A stretch of DNA of 64,000 nt from Dactylonectria macrodidyma. Lineage: Eukaryota; Ascomycota; Sordariomycetes; Hypocreales; Nectriaceae. A program made the position numbers and the translations under genes. Location: contig JAGMUV010000003.1 of the NCBI GenBank assembly GCA_020744425.1, positions 4,278,001-4,342,000 of the forward strand. The letters run 5' to 3'. Below, piece by piece: positions 45,213 to 57,057 of this stretch; position 1 is the stretch's first letter, and each line of letters opens with the position of its first letter. Under the pieces are notes generated by a model, which saw only the letters and a list, made by a program, of their open reading frames with translations, had not been told where the DNA came from and made no database searches.

Positions 45213-46957
45213 ATGCCTATCCAATCCCGATGGTCCACGCCGCTGCCCGAGACGTCGCTGCAGAAATGGATCTTTGGCTCTTCCTTTGACCCGTTGCCCG
45301 ACCGCCCGACTTTTATCGACGCCGACCAGCCCGATTCGCGAATAGTTTCCTTTTCCGACTTTCGCCTCTGGTCCAAGAAGATTGGTCTAGGTCTCCAAAA
45401 TGCAGGGCTGCGTGTGGGCGACCGCGTCTTGCTACTTAGCGGAAACCATGTCCTCTTCCCGTCTCTCTTCGTCGGTGTTCTTATGGCCGGGGGCGTGTTT
45501 ACGGGTGCCAGTCCTGCGTTCACACCGCGAGAGGTTGCATATCAGCTTCGTGATAGCGGCGCCTCGTTTCTTATTGTTGCGCCACAGCTCGTCAAGACGG
45601 CTGTTGAGGCAGCCAAGTTGGCTGGGTTGCCTGCGAACAAGGTCTTCCTCTTCGACGACGCAGGCCAAGCTGATGCGGATACAACTCGCCATGGCGTACG
45701 GAAATGGGAGGACTTGATCGCAGGAGACGCAGAGGCTACCGCGTTCGATTGGGTCGAGCCGAAGGACCCGCGGTCCACAACCTGCTGCCTCAATTACAGT
45801 TCTGGAACAACAGGATCACCAAAGGGCGTCGAGATTACGCACTTTTCCTATGTGGCCAACGGAGAAACGGCCCTCTTTGAGGATCGAGTCTCGGTGAAGC
45901 CAAAACAAGCCAACGAGAGCGCCCTCTGCTTCCTCCCGCTGTACCATGCCGCCGCGCAGACCATCTTCGGTGTCAATTACCCCAGGCTGGGCATGCCCGT
46001 GTACGTTATGCCGGCGTTTGACTTTATCAAAATGCTGCAGCACATCCAGAACTTCAAGATCACGAAGCTCGTCGCCGCGCCGCCCATCGTCCGCGCTTTC
46101 GCGACCGTTCCTATAGCGGCCAAGTTCGACTTGAGCAGCGTCACAATGTTGGGATGCGGCACGGCTCCGCTGGCTCCGCAACTAGCATCCGAGGCGGAGA
46201 AGTTGTGGCCAAATGGCGACGTCTTTGTGAGACAGGCTTGGGGCATGACGGAGATTACTTGTACTGGCACCGTCAACGATCCATTGCAGACGAAGCGATC
46301 GGACTCGGTCGGAGAGGTGGCACCTAATGCCGCCATTAAGCTCATGGATGGCGACAAGGAGATCTTGGAACCTAATGTTCGCGGCGAGCTGTGGTTTACT
46401 GGACCGACGCTCATGAAGGGCTACTGGAATAATCCCAAAGCAACCAACGAAACAATCGTTAACGAGGGTGGTACACGATGGATGAAGACGGGTGACATTG
46501 CCTACCTCGACTCCGTGCAGCCCGGTGCAAAAATCCACATTGTCGACCGCATCAAAGAACTCATCAAGGTCAAGGGCTTTCAAGTCGCGCCCGCAGAGCT
46601 CGAGGCTCTCTTGCTCGAACGCCCCGACATTGTCGACGCAGGCGTTGTCGGCGTCACAGTCAACGGCGAAGAAGCGCCGCGCGCATACCTCGTCAAGCTT
46701 CCCGGGTCCAAGACGACGACCGAGGAGATTGCTAAGTGGATGGAAGCGACAACGGCCAAGTACAAGTGGCTGCGCGGAGGGATTGTATTCACCGACGCCA
46801 TTCCTCGGGTCCCGGTAAGCCACGAGCTAATATTACCCATTAACAAGCATAAAACTAACTTGAAATCAATCAGTCCGGCAAGATCCTACGTCGCGTGTTG
46901 AGGGAGCGGGCGCAGACGGAGATGGGCCGGAACGTCCGGGCGGCAAAGCTCGCTTAA
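45213..46957 (+). CDS. Acyl/4-coumarate-CoA ligase-like adenylating enzyme
   Basis: Two exons, 45213-46814 and 46874-46957, encode 561 residues. It has the AMP-binding P-loop YSSGTTGSPKG at 195-205, the adenylate-binding QAWGMTEITC, and TGD followed by the hinge IVDRIKELIKVKGFQVAPAELE. The catalytic Lys lies in SGKILRRVL, just after the 59 bp intron. This is the 4-coumarate-CoA ligase/medium-chain acyl-CoA synthetase group of the ANL superfamily, which activates aryl or acyl acids to CoA thioesters with ATP. The C-terminus AAKLA is not a PTS1 signal, so a peroxisomal location is not indicated. The neighbouring P450, hot-dog thioesterase and CTF1-like regulator fit aromatic or fatty acid metabolism. 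Confidence 0.92.
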
Positions 46958-47446
46958 CCGGAGACATTTTGCTGTTTTCGACATGTAGATTAGATACAAT
47001 GCAGGGGTAGCAGAAAGGGTAGTAGAGAGTCAGTAATACTGAATAAGAAATAAATGTGGCCTAAATATTTCACATGAAGGCCTACTCCTGCGATCTGCAA
47101 GGCACAGTGACGCACCTTGTGGCAACATCCCGAGGCCACTAAGGGTAGACAAGCTCCAAGTCAGCCAATAGCCGAATGCTCGCAAGATGTCCATGTTTTT
47201 GATCTTGTCAGAATTCTCTGACTCGTCCAAGATCCTTCTCCTTTCCCCCGCATACCTGATCCGGGGCCCCGCAGATGCACCCATGTTCTTCCCAACCCAC
47301 TTCGGGATTCGCGCTATCTTCAGCTTGCAGCTCGGTATTAAACCCGTTTCTCCCCACTGTTCACATGCTCCCGAGTTGTTCCCAGACTTCCCCTTGCCAT
47401 GTTTTGTTCTTCGTTTCCAGCGAAAGTCAGTGAAGACGGTGTCAAG
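46958..47446. other. Intergenic, promoter of the CTF1-like gene
   Basis: About 490 bp. A second in-frame ATG at 47399 would extend the next protein by 16 residues. Otherwise nothing was noted. Confidence 0.4.
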
Positions 47447-50301
47447 ATGCCTCGACCACGCGCGCCCAAGGCGTGTTTGCGATGCCGCGCGAGGAAAGTC
47501 CGCTGCGATGTTTCCATCTCGGGGATTCCTTGTCGGAACTGTGACTTAGATCACATGTCTTGCGCCGTCGCAGAACGGATGTCGAAGCGGTAAGTGAAGG
47601 AGTAGCAGAAAATGGCTCAGTCGAGATAGCTAACATAGTCAAGCCGACTTCCCACAAACAAGGAGCTCAACACCAATAGCCCGACAAATGTGATCATTCC
47701 ACGAGCGACCGCCGACAAAGAGACTTCTCAAACACCCTCGGAGCTCGTTTGGGATTCGCAACCAGATCTCCCCTTGAAGAAAACCAAGATCCAGAGCACG
47801 AGCCAAGCCTCCAACAGCAGCAATGATACCAACAGCAGTCCTGGCCAATTGGTTCTGGATTTCTCGCCCGCGGCACAAGCCAAGCCAAAACCGTCAGTCG
47901 ACAAAGCATTCGGACTCAACGTTTCACCCATCAACTTTCCCAAATCCATTGGAACCATCAAACCCTCTACATCACGTCAATGCCGCTCAACACGAGCAGA
48001 CTGCCTCAAGCCCTCCGAATACCCATTCATCCAGCTCCCCGACCTGTCGAGAATGCCTGCCGAAGACGTCGACTGCCTCAGCCTCCAAGGATGTCTGCAG
48101 CTGCCGCCGAGGCTGATTCTGGACGAATTCGTCCGACACTACTTTCTCTACGTCCATCCCATTGTGCCTCTACTCGACGAGGGCCACTTTTGGGACATAT
48201 ACTGCGACAGGCTTGGTGATGGGCCAGAAGTGGAGAGGATTCCGATCGTGGTGTTTCAAGCAATGCTCTTTGTGTCTTGCAGCGTAAGTCGTTGAGAGGG
48301 TTAGGTCAGTCACGTTGACTAACGAGTGCGCAAGTTCGTTCCTCGAAACATCACAGATGCGTTGGGCTTCGACTGTCCTCGAGTAGCATCAGCTGCATTC
48401 TACAAGAGAGCCAAGGTACTTTTTTCACTCCAGATACATCACGGGTATCTACCACAAATTGATCCCTTACTAATTCTTTCAGCTTCTCTTCGACCTCAAC
48501 ACCGAATCATCGCCCATCGCACTGGCTCAAGCAGCCCTCCTCCTCACATACTGGCCAACATCTGTCGGCATCGGGCCAACCAAGCCGAACACCATCTGGC
48601 TCGGAATCGCCATTCACCACGCCATGTCCATACGCGCCCATCGCATGTTCGACCGCCCTGGCCTCCCACCGGGATCAATACCCCAGAGCAAACAAATCAG
48701 AACCCTGAGGCGGCTTTGGTGGTGCTGCATCTTCCGCGATCGCGTCCTGTCACTCGGACTGCGGCGTAATATCCAGATCACGACGAAGTATCCGAGCTTA
48801 GAGGCAGAGGACTTTGAGCATGAGATTAATCGCTCTTTGGTCCACGAGCCCAGTACGAAGAGGCACCTCGTTGGTATACTCTTGCGTCTTTTGGAGCTCT
48901 TTGTCGTCTTAACCGACCTGTTACCACTCTTGTCCTTGTCAGATGAGTCCTTGGAGGAGCAACAGGCTGCCAATGGAGATACCAGGATCAAACTCGCCGA
49001 TTGTCAATTGGCACTCACAAACTGGTACTCCAAAACGCGGCAAATGTTTCCCTTACCCAGGAAAGGAAATGAGTTTCGGCACCAGTCTGTCATTGTCCAC
49101 ACGAATATGATGTACATATACTACCAGTAAGTGAAACGCCGACTGGTGTCATTACAGCATTTAATCGAGATATTAGTGCGGCAAAACTGGGTCTTCATCA
49201 CCAAGAAGTCCTCGTCGGTACCTGTCTATCGCCAACAGGAAGCATGGACCCAGCCACCATCCACAAGAGTCGACACGAGGTTCGCAAGGCCACCATGAAA
49301 ATCACCGATCGTCTGAAAGAATCCATGCAACTAGGGCTCGTCCGCTATTTTCCAATCAGCATGTATGTACAATATGGCCTCTCACACAGTCATCTGCTAA
49401 CCTTGGCAGTGTTGCGCTTATTGCTATGCCTTTGTTGCTACTTATTCTCGACGTAAAGCTGCAAGCCCCCAAACTCAACTCTGAACGGGCAAGCTTGAGG
49501 CAAGAATGCCTTCGTACGCTGGTTCAGGCCATGAACGAGTACCATCTACAGTATCATGGTGTGGACTTGATCAGCCACACAATCCATCACGTCGTGGATC
49601 TGGCGCAACTCGATCCAGCTCTTCGCTCTTCTGGCGAGCGAATGGGCTGGACCGATGCCATCACGCATAGACCAAGCCAGTACCTGCGGCTGACCCTTGT
49701 CATGGATTTGAGTCTGAAGCACGCAAAACTGCCAGAGACGTATGAATTCCCTGGAAATCTGCAACATCTCTTGTGCGACCGAATGGGTGACGCGGTATGC
49801 CTACCATGGAACTCGCCAAACCAAGTCCAGGAAGCTTCTTCAACAAAATATGCATCTTCCGATGACAAAGATGCAGAGCCAGAGGTCATTGAACTGAGCC
49901 ATTCACCTACAACCGCTAGTGTTCTCAAGATCCTTGAACCATCATTGATATCGAATGAGCTTGACTCTCACTTTGACCCTCTGGCAACAGACGACTTCTC
50001 ATTCGAGCTTGCTGCAGACCACATCCCAGGCTCCCCACTATGCGCACCGATTATCGAAGACCTCGAAGCTACGGGTGAAAATGACGTTGATTGGGACAGT
50101 GTCATCACCGGCGAGACCATGACGACTGCAAGTGGAGCGTCAGAATTTGTCCCCAACACTGATGGTGACCAGGTAGAGGAGTTCGTGAGCATGTTGTTTG
50201 AAATGGCGGATACACAAGACAACGAGCTTTTTCAGTTGGAGAAACAGGCGTCGCCGTCGCATCAGTGGCTTGGCCCACCTAGGGTAGAGATGACATCGTA
50301 G
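47447..50301 (+). CDS. CTF1-like Zn2Cys6 transcription factor
   Basis: Six exons (47447-47589, 47644-48283, 48335-48415, 48483-49126, 49177-49362, 49410-50301) encode 861 residues. The zinc cluster is C10, C13, C20, C29, C32, C39, with the eight-residue spacing between cysteines 3 and 4 that is seen in the cutinase/fatty-acid regulator group. The fungal_trans region starts at EFVRHYFLYVHPIVPLLDE and includes RRLWWCCIFRDRVLSLGLRR. FPISIVALIAMPLLLLILDVKL follows, a typical helix of this family. The C-terminal third is acidic and probably activating. Fusarium CTF1/CTF2 and Aspergillus FarA/FarB control cutinase and fatty acid use. By analogy this gene may control the CoA ligase and thioesterase beside it. 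Confidence 0.88.
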
Positions 50302-50422
50302 TGAATGCGATGCATCATTTCACGTAAATATGGTGTATACATATAATGACCAGTAGTCTAAAGGCTAGAAATGCAAGTTCTATTCTCGAGATTCTTTCCG
50401 TACCTGCAATACCTTCTCTACT

Positions 50423-50992
50423 CTAAAGTCGAGTTCCATTCGCGAGCAAGAACAAGGCCATTCCATCGCACAAGACCCCTCCCGATTCATCCACAAGCTC
50501 CAATCCAATTTGCATTTTCCGTCCTTCCATTTCCTTGACGAAAGTCTTCAAAATCAAGACTCGATCTATTAGAACGGGTTTCCGATAGTTGACCTCCAAC
50601 TTAGCCGTCACCGTAAACGGCAGCACATTTCCCGGCAGCATTTCGACGTTGCAAGCCGCCAACTGACCCGCCACAATGTCAAAGAGATGCGAGATGAAGC
50701 CTCCATGGCCCATTCCCGGCCATCCCGATACACCGCTACCCAGGTCGAGCATCACAGACAGTTCGGGGAAGCGAGCCCGTGAACGCCCCTCTTGCTGAGA
50801 GTGCCGTGGGTAGAATGCCAGCTGGGCCTTGACGCCATCTTCGATACTCGAGACATTTTCAGCGAATATTCCTCGAATTTTCCCAGAATCCTGGAAATCT
50901 TCATGGTTGTGGATAAATAGGATGTCGGGGTCGTTGAGGAGTTTTGCGCACCAAGGAATGGCGAGGAAGTGATTTAGGTCGCTAGTCGCCAT
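50423..50992 (-). CDS. Hot-dog (4HBT) thioesterase family protein
   Basis: A single exon of 189 residues from the ATG at 50992. An in-frame ATG at 51064 would add 24 residues with no conserved features. The hot-dog signature PGMGHGGFISHLFDIVAG begins the long central helix, followed by LEVNYRKPVLIDRVLILKT, the usual second strand pair. Such fungal proteins are placed in the thioesterase superfamily and hydrolyse acyl- or aryl-CoA thioesters. A CoA ligase lies 3.5 kb away and a CTF1-like regulator gene is convergent with it, only 120 bp apart. It was long enough to be complete. Confidence 0.85.
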   Translation of the reverse strand: MATSDLNHFLAIPWCAKLLNDPDILFIHNHEDFQDSGKIRGIFAENVSSIEDGVKAQLAFYPRHSQQEGRSRARFPELSVMLDLGSGVSGWPGMGHGGFISHLFDIVAGQLAACNVEMLPGNVLPFTVTAKLEVNYRKPVLIDRVLILKTFVKEMEGRKMQIGLELVDESGGVLCDGMALFLLANGTRL

Positions 50993-51683
50993 TGAACCGT
51001 CGGATTTAGTATTGTGGCAAAAATGTTGCAAGGTCCAGCATCGAGTCACTGGGAAGCGTCTCATCTATTTCGAACTTCTCATATTGTCTCTTCAACTGCT
51101 CCGCTTTTGATCTGGCCCTCAACCGAGGAAGCCGCCCCACCTTCCCTCTCGTGCCGAGGCTGGTGATCGCTGATGGGCCATGATGATGTTCGACATAGAC
51201 CAGATGGCTCCATTCAATAAGAGGTTACACTTGCCTTGTGCTATTATTATAAACTTCAGTGGTTTCTCTATTTGGTGGTCCGCTATTTTGATTCAACTCG
51301 CCGTAAATACATCTATATTACATCTGCATCAATTTTATGATGGCGTTTATCAAGACCTAAGATCCCCCGCACAACCAAGTTCCAGTCCATCCACAAATTC
51401 AAGCTTCCACACCATTCAGGTCACAGAGGAGTGGAAGTCATTAATAGCACCTAATATAAACACAAGCTAATAGGTTGGATGAAACTATTTCAGCTTATTC
51501 ATATCTAGCAATACATGGGTGCGAACGACGCATCTCCTACCCTGCACTGCATCGCAGATGGAATCACGTGCTCTCGCGTCACTCACAACCATTGTTGACT
51601 TGCCACGCAATCAGAAACACGCAAGTCGCGGATGTACTGCAATCAGCATCTTGACACAGAGATTCTCAACTGAGTGTCTGGAT
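50993..51683. other. Intergenic, divergent region
   Basis: It holds the promoters of the thioesterase gene and the PUA-like gene. An in-frame extension of the latter begins at 51558 (ATG) and might encode a presequence. Confidence 0.35.
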
Positions 51684-52407
51684 ATGACAGCAACACGTAA
51701 CTCGGTGGCTAAGTCGAAGCCCCGTCTAAAGCAAACCACAATCTCCAGCGCGTCCTTCAAGTCGACCGCGACGCCCTCGTTACCACTCAACGCGAAGGTC
51801 CGGAAGGTGACAAAGTCCGACAAAGCATCAAAAGTCAATAAACGACCAAATACAAGGCCCAAAACATGTACATCTTCTTCAGATGCGACGGAGCGCGTCG
51901 AAACTGACGTTCTCATGTCCATTTATCCCATTCACCTCGCAAACATCGCTTCTCAACGCAAGAACCACGAGTACAGAAACTATCGCCTACGCAACGGTGT
52001 GGAGCGTCTGTGGTTCTACGAGACAGGAGGAACTAAGCAGGACAAGGGAAGAGCGGCAATCACGTATGTATCAACTCGTACGCACTAGACGTGTTTGCTA
52101 ACAAAACATCCACAGACACATTGCAACGATTCCATCCGACGTTCGACGTCCTCAAGGTACAGTGCCAGAGGAGCCAGTCGGCATTGGAAATGCCGACTTC
52201 AATGCCGGTCTAATGTCGGCCAAGTTTGGGTACCCCATCATCGAGCTCTATGAACTTGTCGAGCCCATTCCCCTCGATAAGATGAAAAAGGAATGGGGGA
52301 TGGGTGGGGCTCCAATGGGTTGGTCCTATGTCAAGAAAAACATGTGGCAAGCTCGATGGGGTGAGGATGATGAAAGTCGAGAGGGCAAGGTAAAACGTGT
52401 CTTCTGA
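51684..52407 (+). CDS. PUA/ASCH-like domain protein, function unknown
   Basis: Exons 51684-52063 and 52116-52407, with a 52 bp intron, encode 223 residues. The first about 65 residues are Lys/Ser/Thr-rich and unstructured. The domain begins at VLMSIYPIHLANIASQRKNHEYRNYRL, where a strand-helix and a Glu/Arg-rich turn recall ASCH/PUA-type folds (as in the EVE and YTH relatives). It continues through RLWFYETGG and HIATIPSDVR and ends with GMGGAPMGWSYV. I recognise the pattern from fungal hypothetical proteins but not a named function. Modified-base or RNA binding is only a possibility. Starts at 51519, 51558 or 51684 are all in frame, and a mitochondrial presequence with the longer forms is conceivable. 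Confidence 0.65.
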
Positions 52408-52560
52408 GAATTGAGCGCCAAGTTCAAGATGTCATATTCGTTGAAGATGTATTAACAGCGTGAGTGTATATATATAAGCGTGTTTTTTTAGCAAATCGAC
52501 ATTTTTAGCATTAGAAATAAATGGGACATGAGGAATAATTGGCCTTAATCAACACATTCT

Positions 52561-54542
52561 CTATGAGACTATTTCATTTCCAAGTAATCTGCCAACCTCT
52601 TCCGCAATAGCCATGATCCTCTCTTCCGTCAACCGTCGGCCAATGATCTGAACTGCTGTTGGCGCACCATGATATGCCTCTGGATCATCTATCACAAGCA
52701 CTGTCAGCCACTGTACCAAACACAGAAAAGAAAGGAACTCACACTCCGCTTGCACTAGGCTGTCCGTCTCTGTCAGTGGTTCGAACGACGCGTTCGGAAC
52801 ATCAATCGTCTTATCTGCGAATGAGACGGGTACAACAGCGCTTGTAAAATCCAGGAGATTGATTACGCTCGTGTACCCATAATACTTGAACTGATCGTGT
52901 CGAACCGCAGCGTGCGGCGCGACTGGAGCGATGATAGCGTCCAACTCCGCACCATGCTCCTCCTCAAAGGCCCGGATGGCAGACAAGTACTCGCATTGAT
53001 ATTTCCATTTCTCAAGGTGCACGTCCCACAACTCGTTCATGTCAATCTTAGGCTGTGAAGGGTTTAGCAGAGCTGAGAGATTAGGGATTGCTGGTTCTCC
53101 AGAGGCCTTGAGAGTGCTGACGATATCCTACGTGGCGTCAACATTGGTTAAGAGAGAGAATTAGGAGACACCTACCGTTCCTCCATCGGATGTGTCTACC
53201 CGATTGATGAGGTCTTTCGCATGTGGATGCTTGTAGGGTTCCCAAGGGATCACTGCATGTCCAGCTTTCCGCATCGTGTCGACGACCGTCTCCACAGACC
53301 GAATGATAGGTGGATGAGGAAGAACCTAATCATCAGCTCATTGTTCGCTTTAGCAGGGACATTGTACCAACATTTCCATCACAGGTGAAAAATCCCAAGG
53401 TCAAGCCACCAGATGCGATTTTGGCCTTGACTGCGTCCTCCTCTCCTTGTCGCCAGGGCATTGGGACGACCTTGGAGTCGTGGAGCCAAGGCTGTTGCTC
53501 CAAAATCGAAGTCATGAAGAGCCGCATGTCTGATATCGAATGGCAGAGCGGTCCGCACACACTGTGAATTGTTTCCTGACCTTCCATGCTATTTGCCATC
53601 TTGGCATACGGAAGGCGTCCGTGACTTGGTCGAAGGCCATAGAGAAAGTTGAACGCAGAGGGGATCCGAATCGAGCCGCCTATAATTATCAGCAAACGTA
53701 TGCCCTGCTCGGTAATTGAACTCACCAATGTCAGTGCCGACGCCGATGATGCCGCCTCGGAAGCTGACTATAGCACCTTCGCCGCCAGAACTCCCTCCGC
53801 ATGACCAGTTCTTGTTTCGGGGGTTCACTGTTCGACCAATGATATTGTTAAGAGTTTCGCCCACCATCAGACTTTGCGGAACGCTGGTTTTGACGTAGAA
53901 TACTGCTCCTGCCTGGTGGAGTAGTGTTACGAGAACAGATTCGTCCGTTTCGTATTTCCCAATCCAAGCAACGTATCCCATCGTGGTTTCAAGACCCTTG
54001 CCTCGATTGTTAGCTATGTGGTTCTTCATTACCACTGCTTGACATAATTAAGCGCGTCTTCTGGGCATGTTTTCCATACCTTGATTCTGAATTGATCCTT
54101 CAAAGAAATAGGCAAGCCATGCAGCGGCCCGACCGTTTTCTTGTGTCGCGCATAAAATCCATCGAGTTCCTTAGCTCTCGCCAGTGCTAATTCTGGGAAA
54201 AACTCCAGAGAGCAGTTGACCTATCCAGCATTGAGAAAATTATTACATCCACTATTCAAAGTCGGCGTTGTCTACAATACATACCAGCTGATGCGCCAGC
54301 GCAGCTCTCTTGCAAAAGGCTGTAGTCACGTCCACAGATGTGAACTCTCCAGAAGCTATTCTCTTCACAATCTCCACAGCGGACGACTCGGTGATGGCCA
54401 GCTCTTCAGCAGATAAGATGCCGCTCTCTTTTGCGTATGAAATCACGGAGTCATCCGCCGGTAGCGTTTTGATACGCCATTCACTTGTGATTGCTGCATC
54501 AATGCGGTTCTTCTTTTCTGTCGCACGCTTCTCCCATTCCAT
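52561..54542 (-). CDS. Amidase signature family enzyme (acetamidase-like)
   Basis: Seven exons (54542-54285, 54220-54080, 53996-53726, 53679-53372, 53325-53176, 53127-52743, 52688-52561) encode 546 residues. The amidase triad is intact: K127 in PISLKDQF, S202 in CGGSSGGEGA and S226 in GTDIGGSIR. The spacing of 75 and 24 residues equals that of fatty acid amide hydrolase. YDPEAYHGAPTAVQIIGRR closes the fold and is produced by removing a 54 bp intron that is otherwise open in frame. One donor (GTTGGT, intron 4) is unusual but preserves DGNVLPHPPI. These cytosolic enzymes hydrolyse small amides, often for nitrogen supply. Substrate preference cannot be read from sequence. Confidence 0.9.
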
Positions 54543-55252
54543 TGTTGTAGTGTTACGTCAAATGTGTGGATAAGGGAGTACAGTGCTGTGTGATGTCCAA
54601 AGGCAACAACCAATAGAAACCTAGATTCAGAGAAGGGGGATGACAAGAGTCGCCAGGAACACACTCAACCTAGAGGTGGGGTTCGTTGTTTTTATACTTG
54701 AGCCGATGCATTGCGGGGTTGACGCTTGACGTCGGGTTTCTTAGTTATCAATTTCGCCCAACATCTCCACAAGTCTCGTCAATCACTTTCCTTCTGCCAA
54801 TAAGATCTAAAACGAAACCCCGAAAGTAGATGCGCCCGTGAATGCCACGACGGAAGACGCTCCAAACTTAACCTCGTCTGCCGAATCTAGGAGAGACTGT
54901 GGGTCAGGCAACCAGTTCGAATTATCGTGTTGGAATAAGCATAATCATGCGAGGATGGCAGTTCAGCCTTGTCCTGTTGTGGCTGTATCAGACATTTTGA
55001 CGAATGCAGAGCCAACGCGAAGCAGCGGTGGCTAGTCAAGGTCACGTTTCGTCTTCACTTTGCGTCTACTTTCCGAATATAAAACTCTGGACAATACAAA
55101 TAGATACGCAACGCTACATCCACAGGCCAATTTCAGCTTCCTATTTTTAAGCACAGCCACTAAGCTCCTCCGTATCTACTTCTGTCTAAATGATTTGTTA
55201 AACGTGCTAAATAACTCTTGAGTAATGTTTTAAAGTGCTGAAACCTTCATGG
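54543..55252. other. Intergenic between amidase gene and HET pseudogene
   Basis: No gene is supported. It includes the amidase promoter. The right half is AT-rich and leads into the degenerate HET sequence. Confidence 0.45.
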
Positions 55253-57003
55253 ATGAGTAGTTCATACGACTTCCCTCACTATACTACTATCTACAGCCTT
55301 TACAAGTCAGTCGAGCAAAGATGCTTAATTTGTGCCACGTTTTGGTCGTCCATTAACGTGGACGATCGAGAGACCATCGCTCACTACGTGGGATCTCTTT
55401 AAGGAGGTTATAACTATGATGCTCTCGAGGCCTCTGACTTGACAGTGATGTCCTCTTTACCACCACTTGTAGACAACCTCAACCTCTATCTCAGTCTAAG
55501 TCCGAACATCGAGGTTCCCGGAGCTGTTGTTTCCGTGGGTCACTATTTCCAATTGAACCCATGGATTAGGGGGTATCCCAGCTGTAGAACTGATGCAGAA
55601 GTGTAACTAACCGGATTTCAGAAGAGATGGAGGTTGAGGAACAGCAGGAAACGGTATCGAAATACAAACGTCTTGAGTCCATGCACCTCTCTGGAAGTAC
55701 AAAATCACCAGAAACTTTTTCACTTGCGAGAACTTGGATTGCAGACTGTCTGATGAACCACTCTAAATGCAACCCTCCAAATGAGGGCACATGGTATCCA
55801 ACGCGCTTGCTAGATCTTGTTCAATCGACTATCGAGGGACCCAAGACCGTCAGGCTAGTGGAAACAAAAATAACAACCCCCCCCCCCCCCCCCCCCCCCA
55901 GCGGACCTTACATGACACTCAGCCATTGCTGGGGTAATGGCCACTCCTTAACCCTGAACCGTGAGACATATCAGGAGCTACTAAGTGGAGTGCCTCTATC
56001 GTCTTTTCCACAAACATTCCAAGATGCATTAATTGTTTCGCACCAACTGGGCGTGCGACATCTTTGGATCAATGCCATGTGCATATTTCAAGATACAGAC
56101 GACATTTCGTACTGGAGTAGTGAGGCATCTCTGATGCACAAGGTGTACTCAAACTCACTTTGCAACATAGTGGCTGCCGAAACCCCAAACAGCTATCACT
56201 CGATCTTTAACTCACGAGACCCCAGCACCATGCTTCCACCAGTATCCGATGTCACACTTCATAGCTCGCATCAGGGGAACAGCAAGCTTACAGCCAAGTA
56301 CGATCTCAGCAACGTGCTGTTCTGGCGACAAGTTGAAGAATCGCGAATCAACCAGAGAGGCTGGATGAAACAGGAACGCTTCATGTCGCCACGGGCTCCT
56401 CACTATGGCGCGGAGCAGCTCTTCTGGGAATGCCGCGAGAAGAATACTGCAGAGATGAACCCAGATGGGCTTGATACGCACGTGGCGTCTGGGATCTTCA
56501 AGTCCAACTACTTAGACTCGCGACATCGCCCAAGCGACTCTATTTTAGTCCTGCATGGGTATCTTCCGTAAGCCCGCCTCGTTGAAGGTTATACTGGTTG
56601 CGCACTAAAGAGGATGAAGCTGCTTCGTTGGGGCAAGCATGAGCTTGAATACCAGAGCTGGACTCTGGTTGGCAGTGGGCTTGAGACCAAGTCAAAGGGG
56701 CTAGAACATCCGTGGAGTGTGTTTCTTGACGACGTGCTGAAGGACTATAAAGTAGAAAGCGAGAACGGCAACTTGTGCTGCATGCCGGCGAGAATTGGAA
56801 CGGCGCTGGAACATCTAGGCTCGTAGTAGGATGTGTTGCTGTTCAAGCTACTCGATGCGACGAAGGGCACCTTTCAGCGGATAGGGTTGGCAAGCGCACA
56901 GGAAGAGGAGGTTGGACATCGGTTTACGTTTGATCCAGCTGATAAAGGAACGTATCCATGCGTCGAATACAAAGATGGGCTTCGCACTATTTGTATTCTA
57001 TAA
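55253..57003 (+). pseudogene. Broken HET-domain (heterokaryon incompatibility) gene
   Basis: HET-like sequence runs over about 1.75 kb. The N-terminal part reads EQRCLICATFW, is cut by TAA at 55400-55402 and continues in the same frame with GGYNYDALEAS. The core HET domain lies at 55900-56400: PYMTLSHCWG, LWINAMCIFQD and QRGWMKQERFMSPR. After about 56571 the expected middle part is largely missing. The C-terminal region follows at 56614, and two adjacent stops (TAG TAG at 56824-56829) separate it from TKGTFQRIGLA, a typical HET-protein end, closed by TAA at 57003. Stops of CAA/CAG-to-TAA/TAG type fit repeat-induced mutation. An intact shorter protein from 55627 would lack a normal N-terminus. 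HET proteins mediate non-self recognition and cell death. Confidence 0.75.
55877..55899 (+). repeat. 23-nt poly-C tract encoding Pro run
   Basis: Twenty-three consecutive C in the broken HET gene, read in frame as seven Pro codons just before the HET core. It is a slippage-prone site, and length error would shift the frame. Confidence 0.85.
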
Positions 57004-57057
57004 AGAACCGTTCAAGACAATTTACTAGTTCATCTTTCCACATGCTCTTCTTCAGCC

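Noticed and set aside
55627..56571. Intact HET gene starting at 55627
   Set aside because: It begins mid-family, while recognisable HET sequence continues upstream and downstream in frames interrupted by stops.
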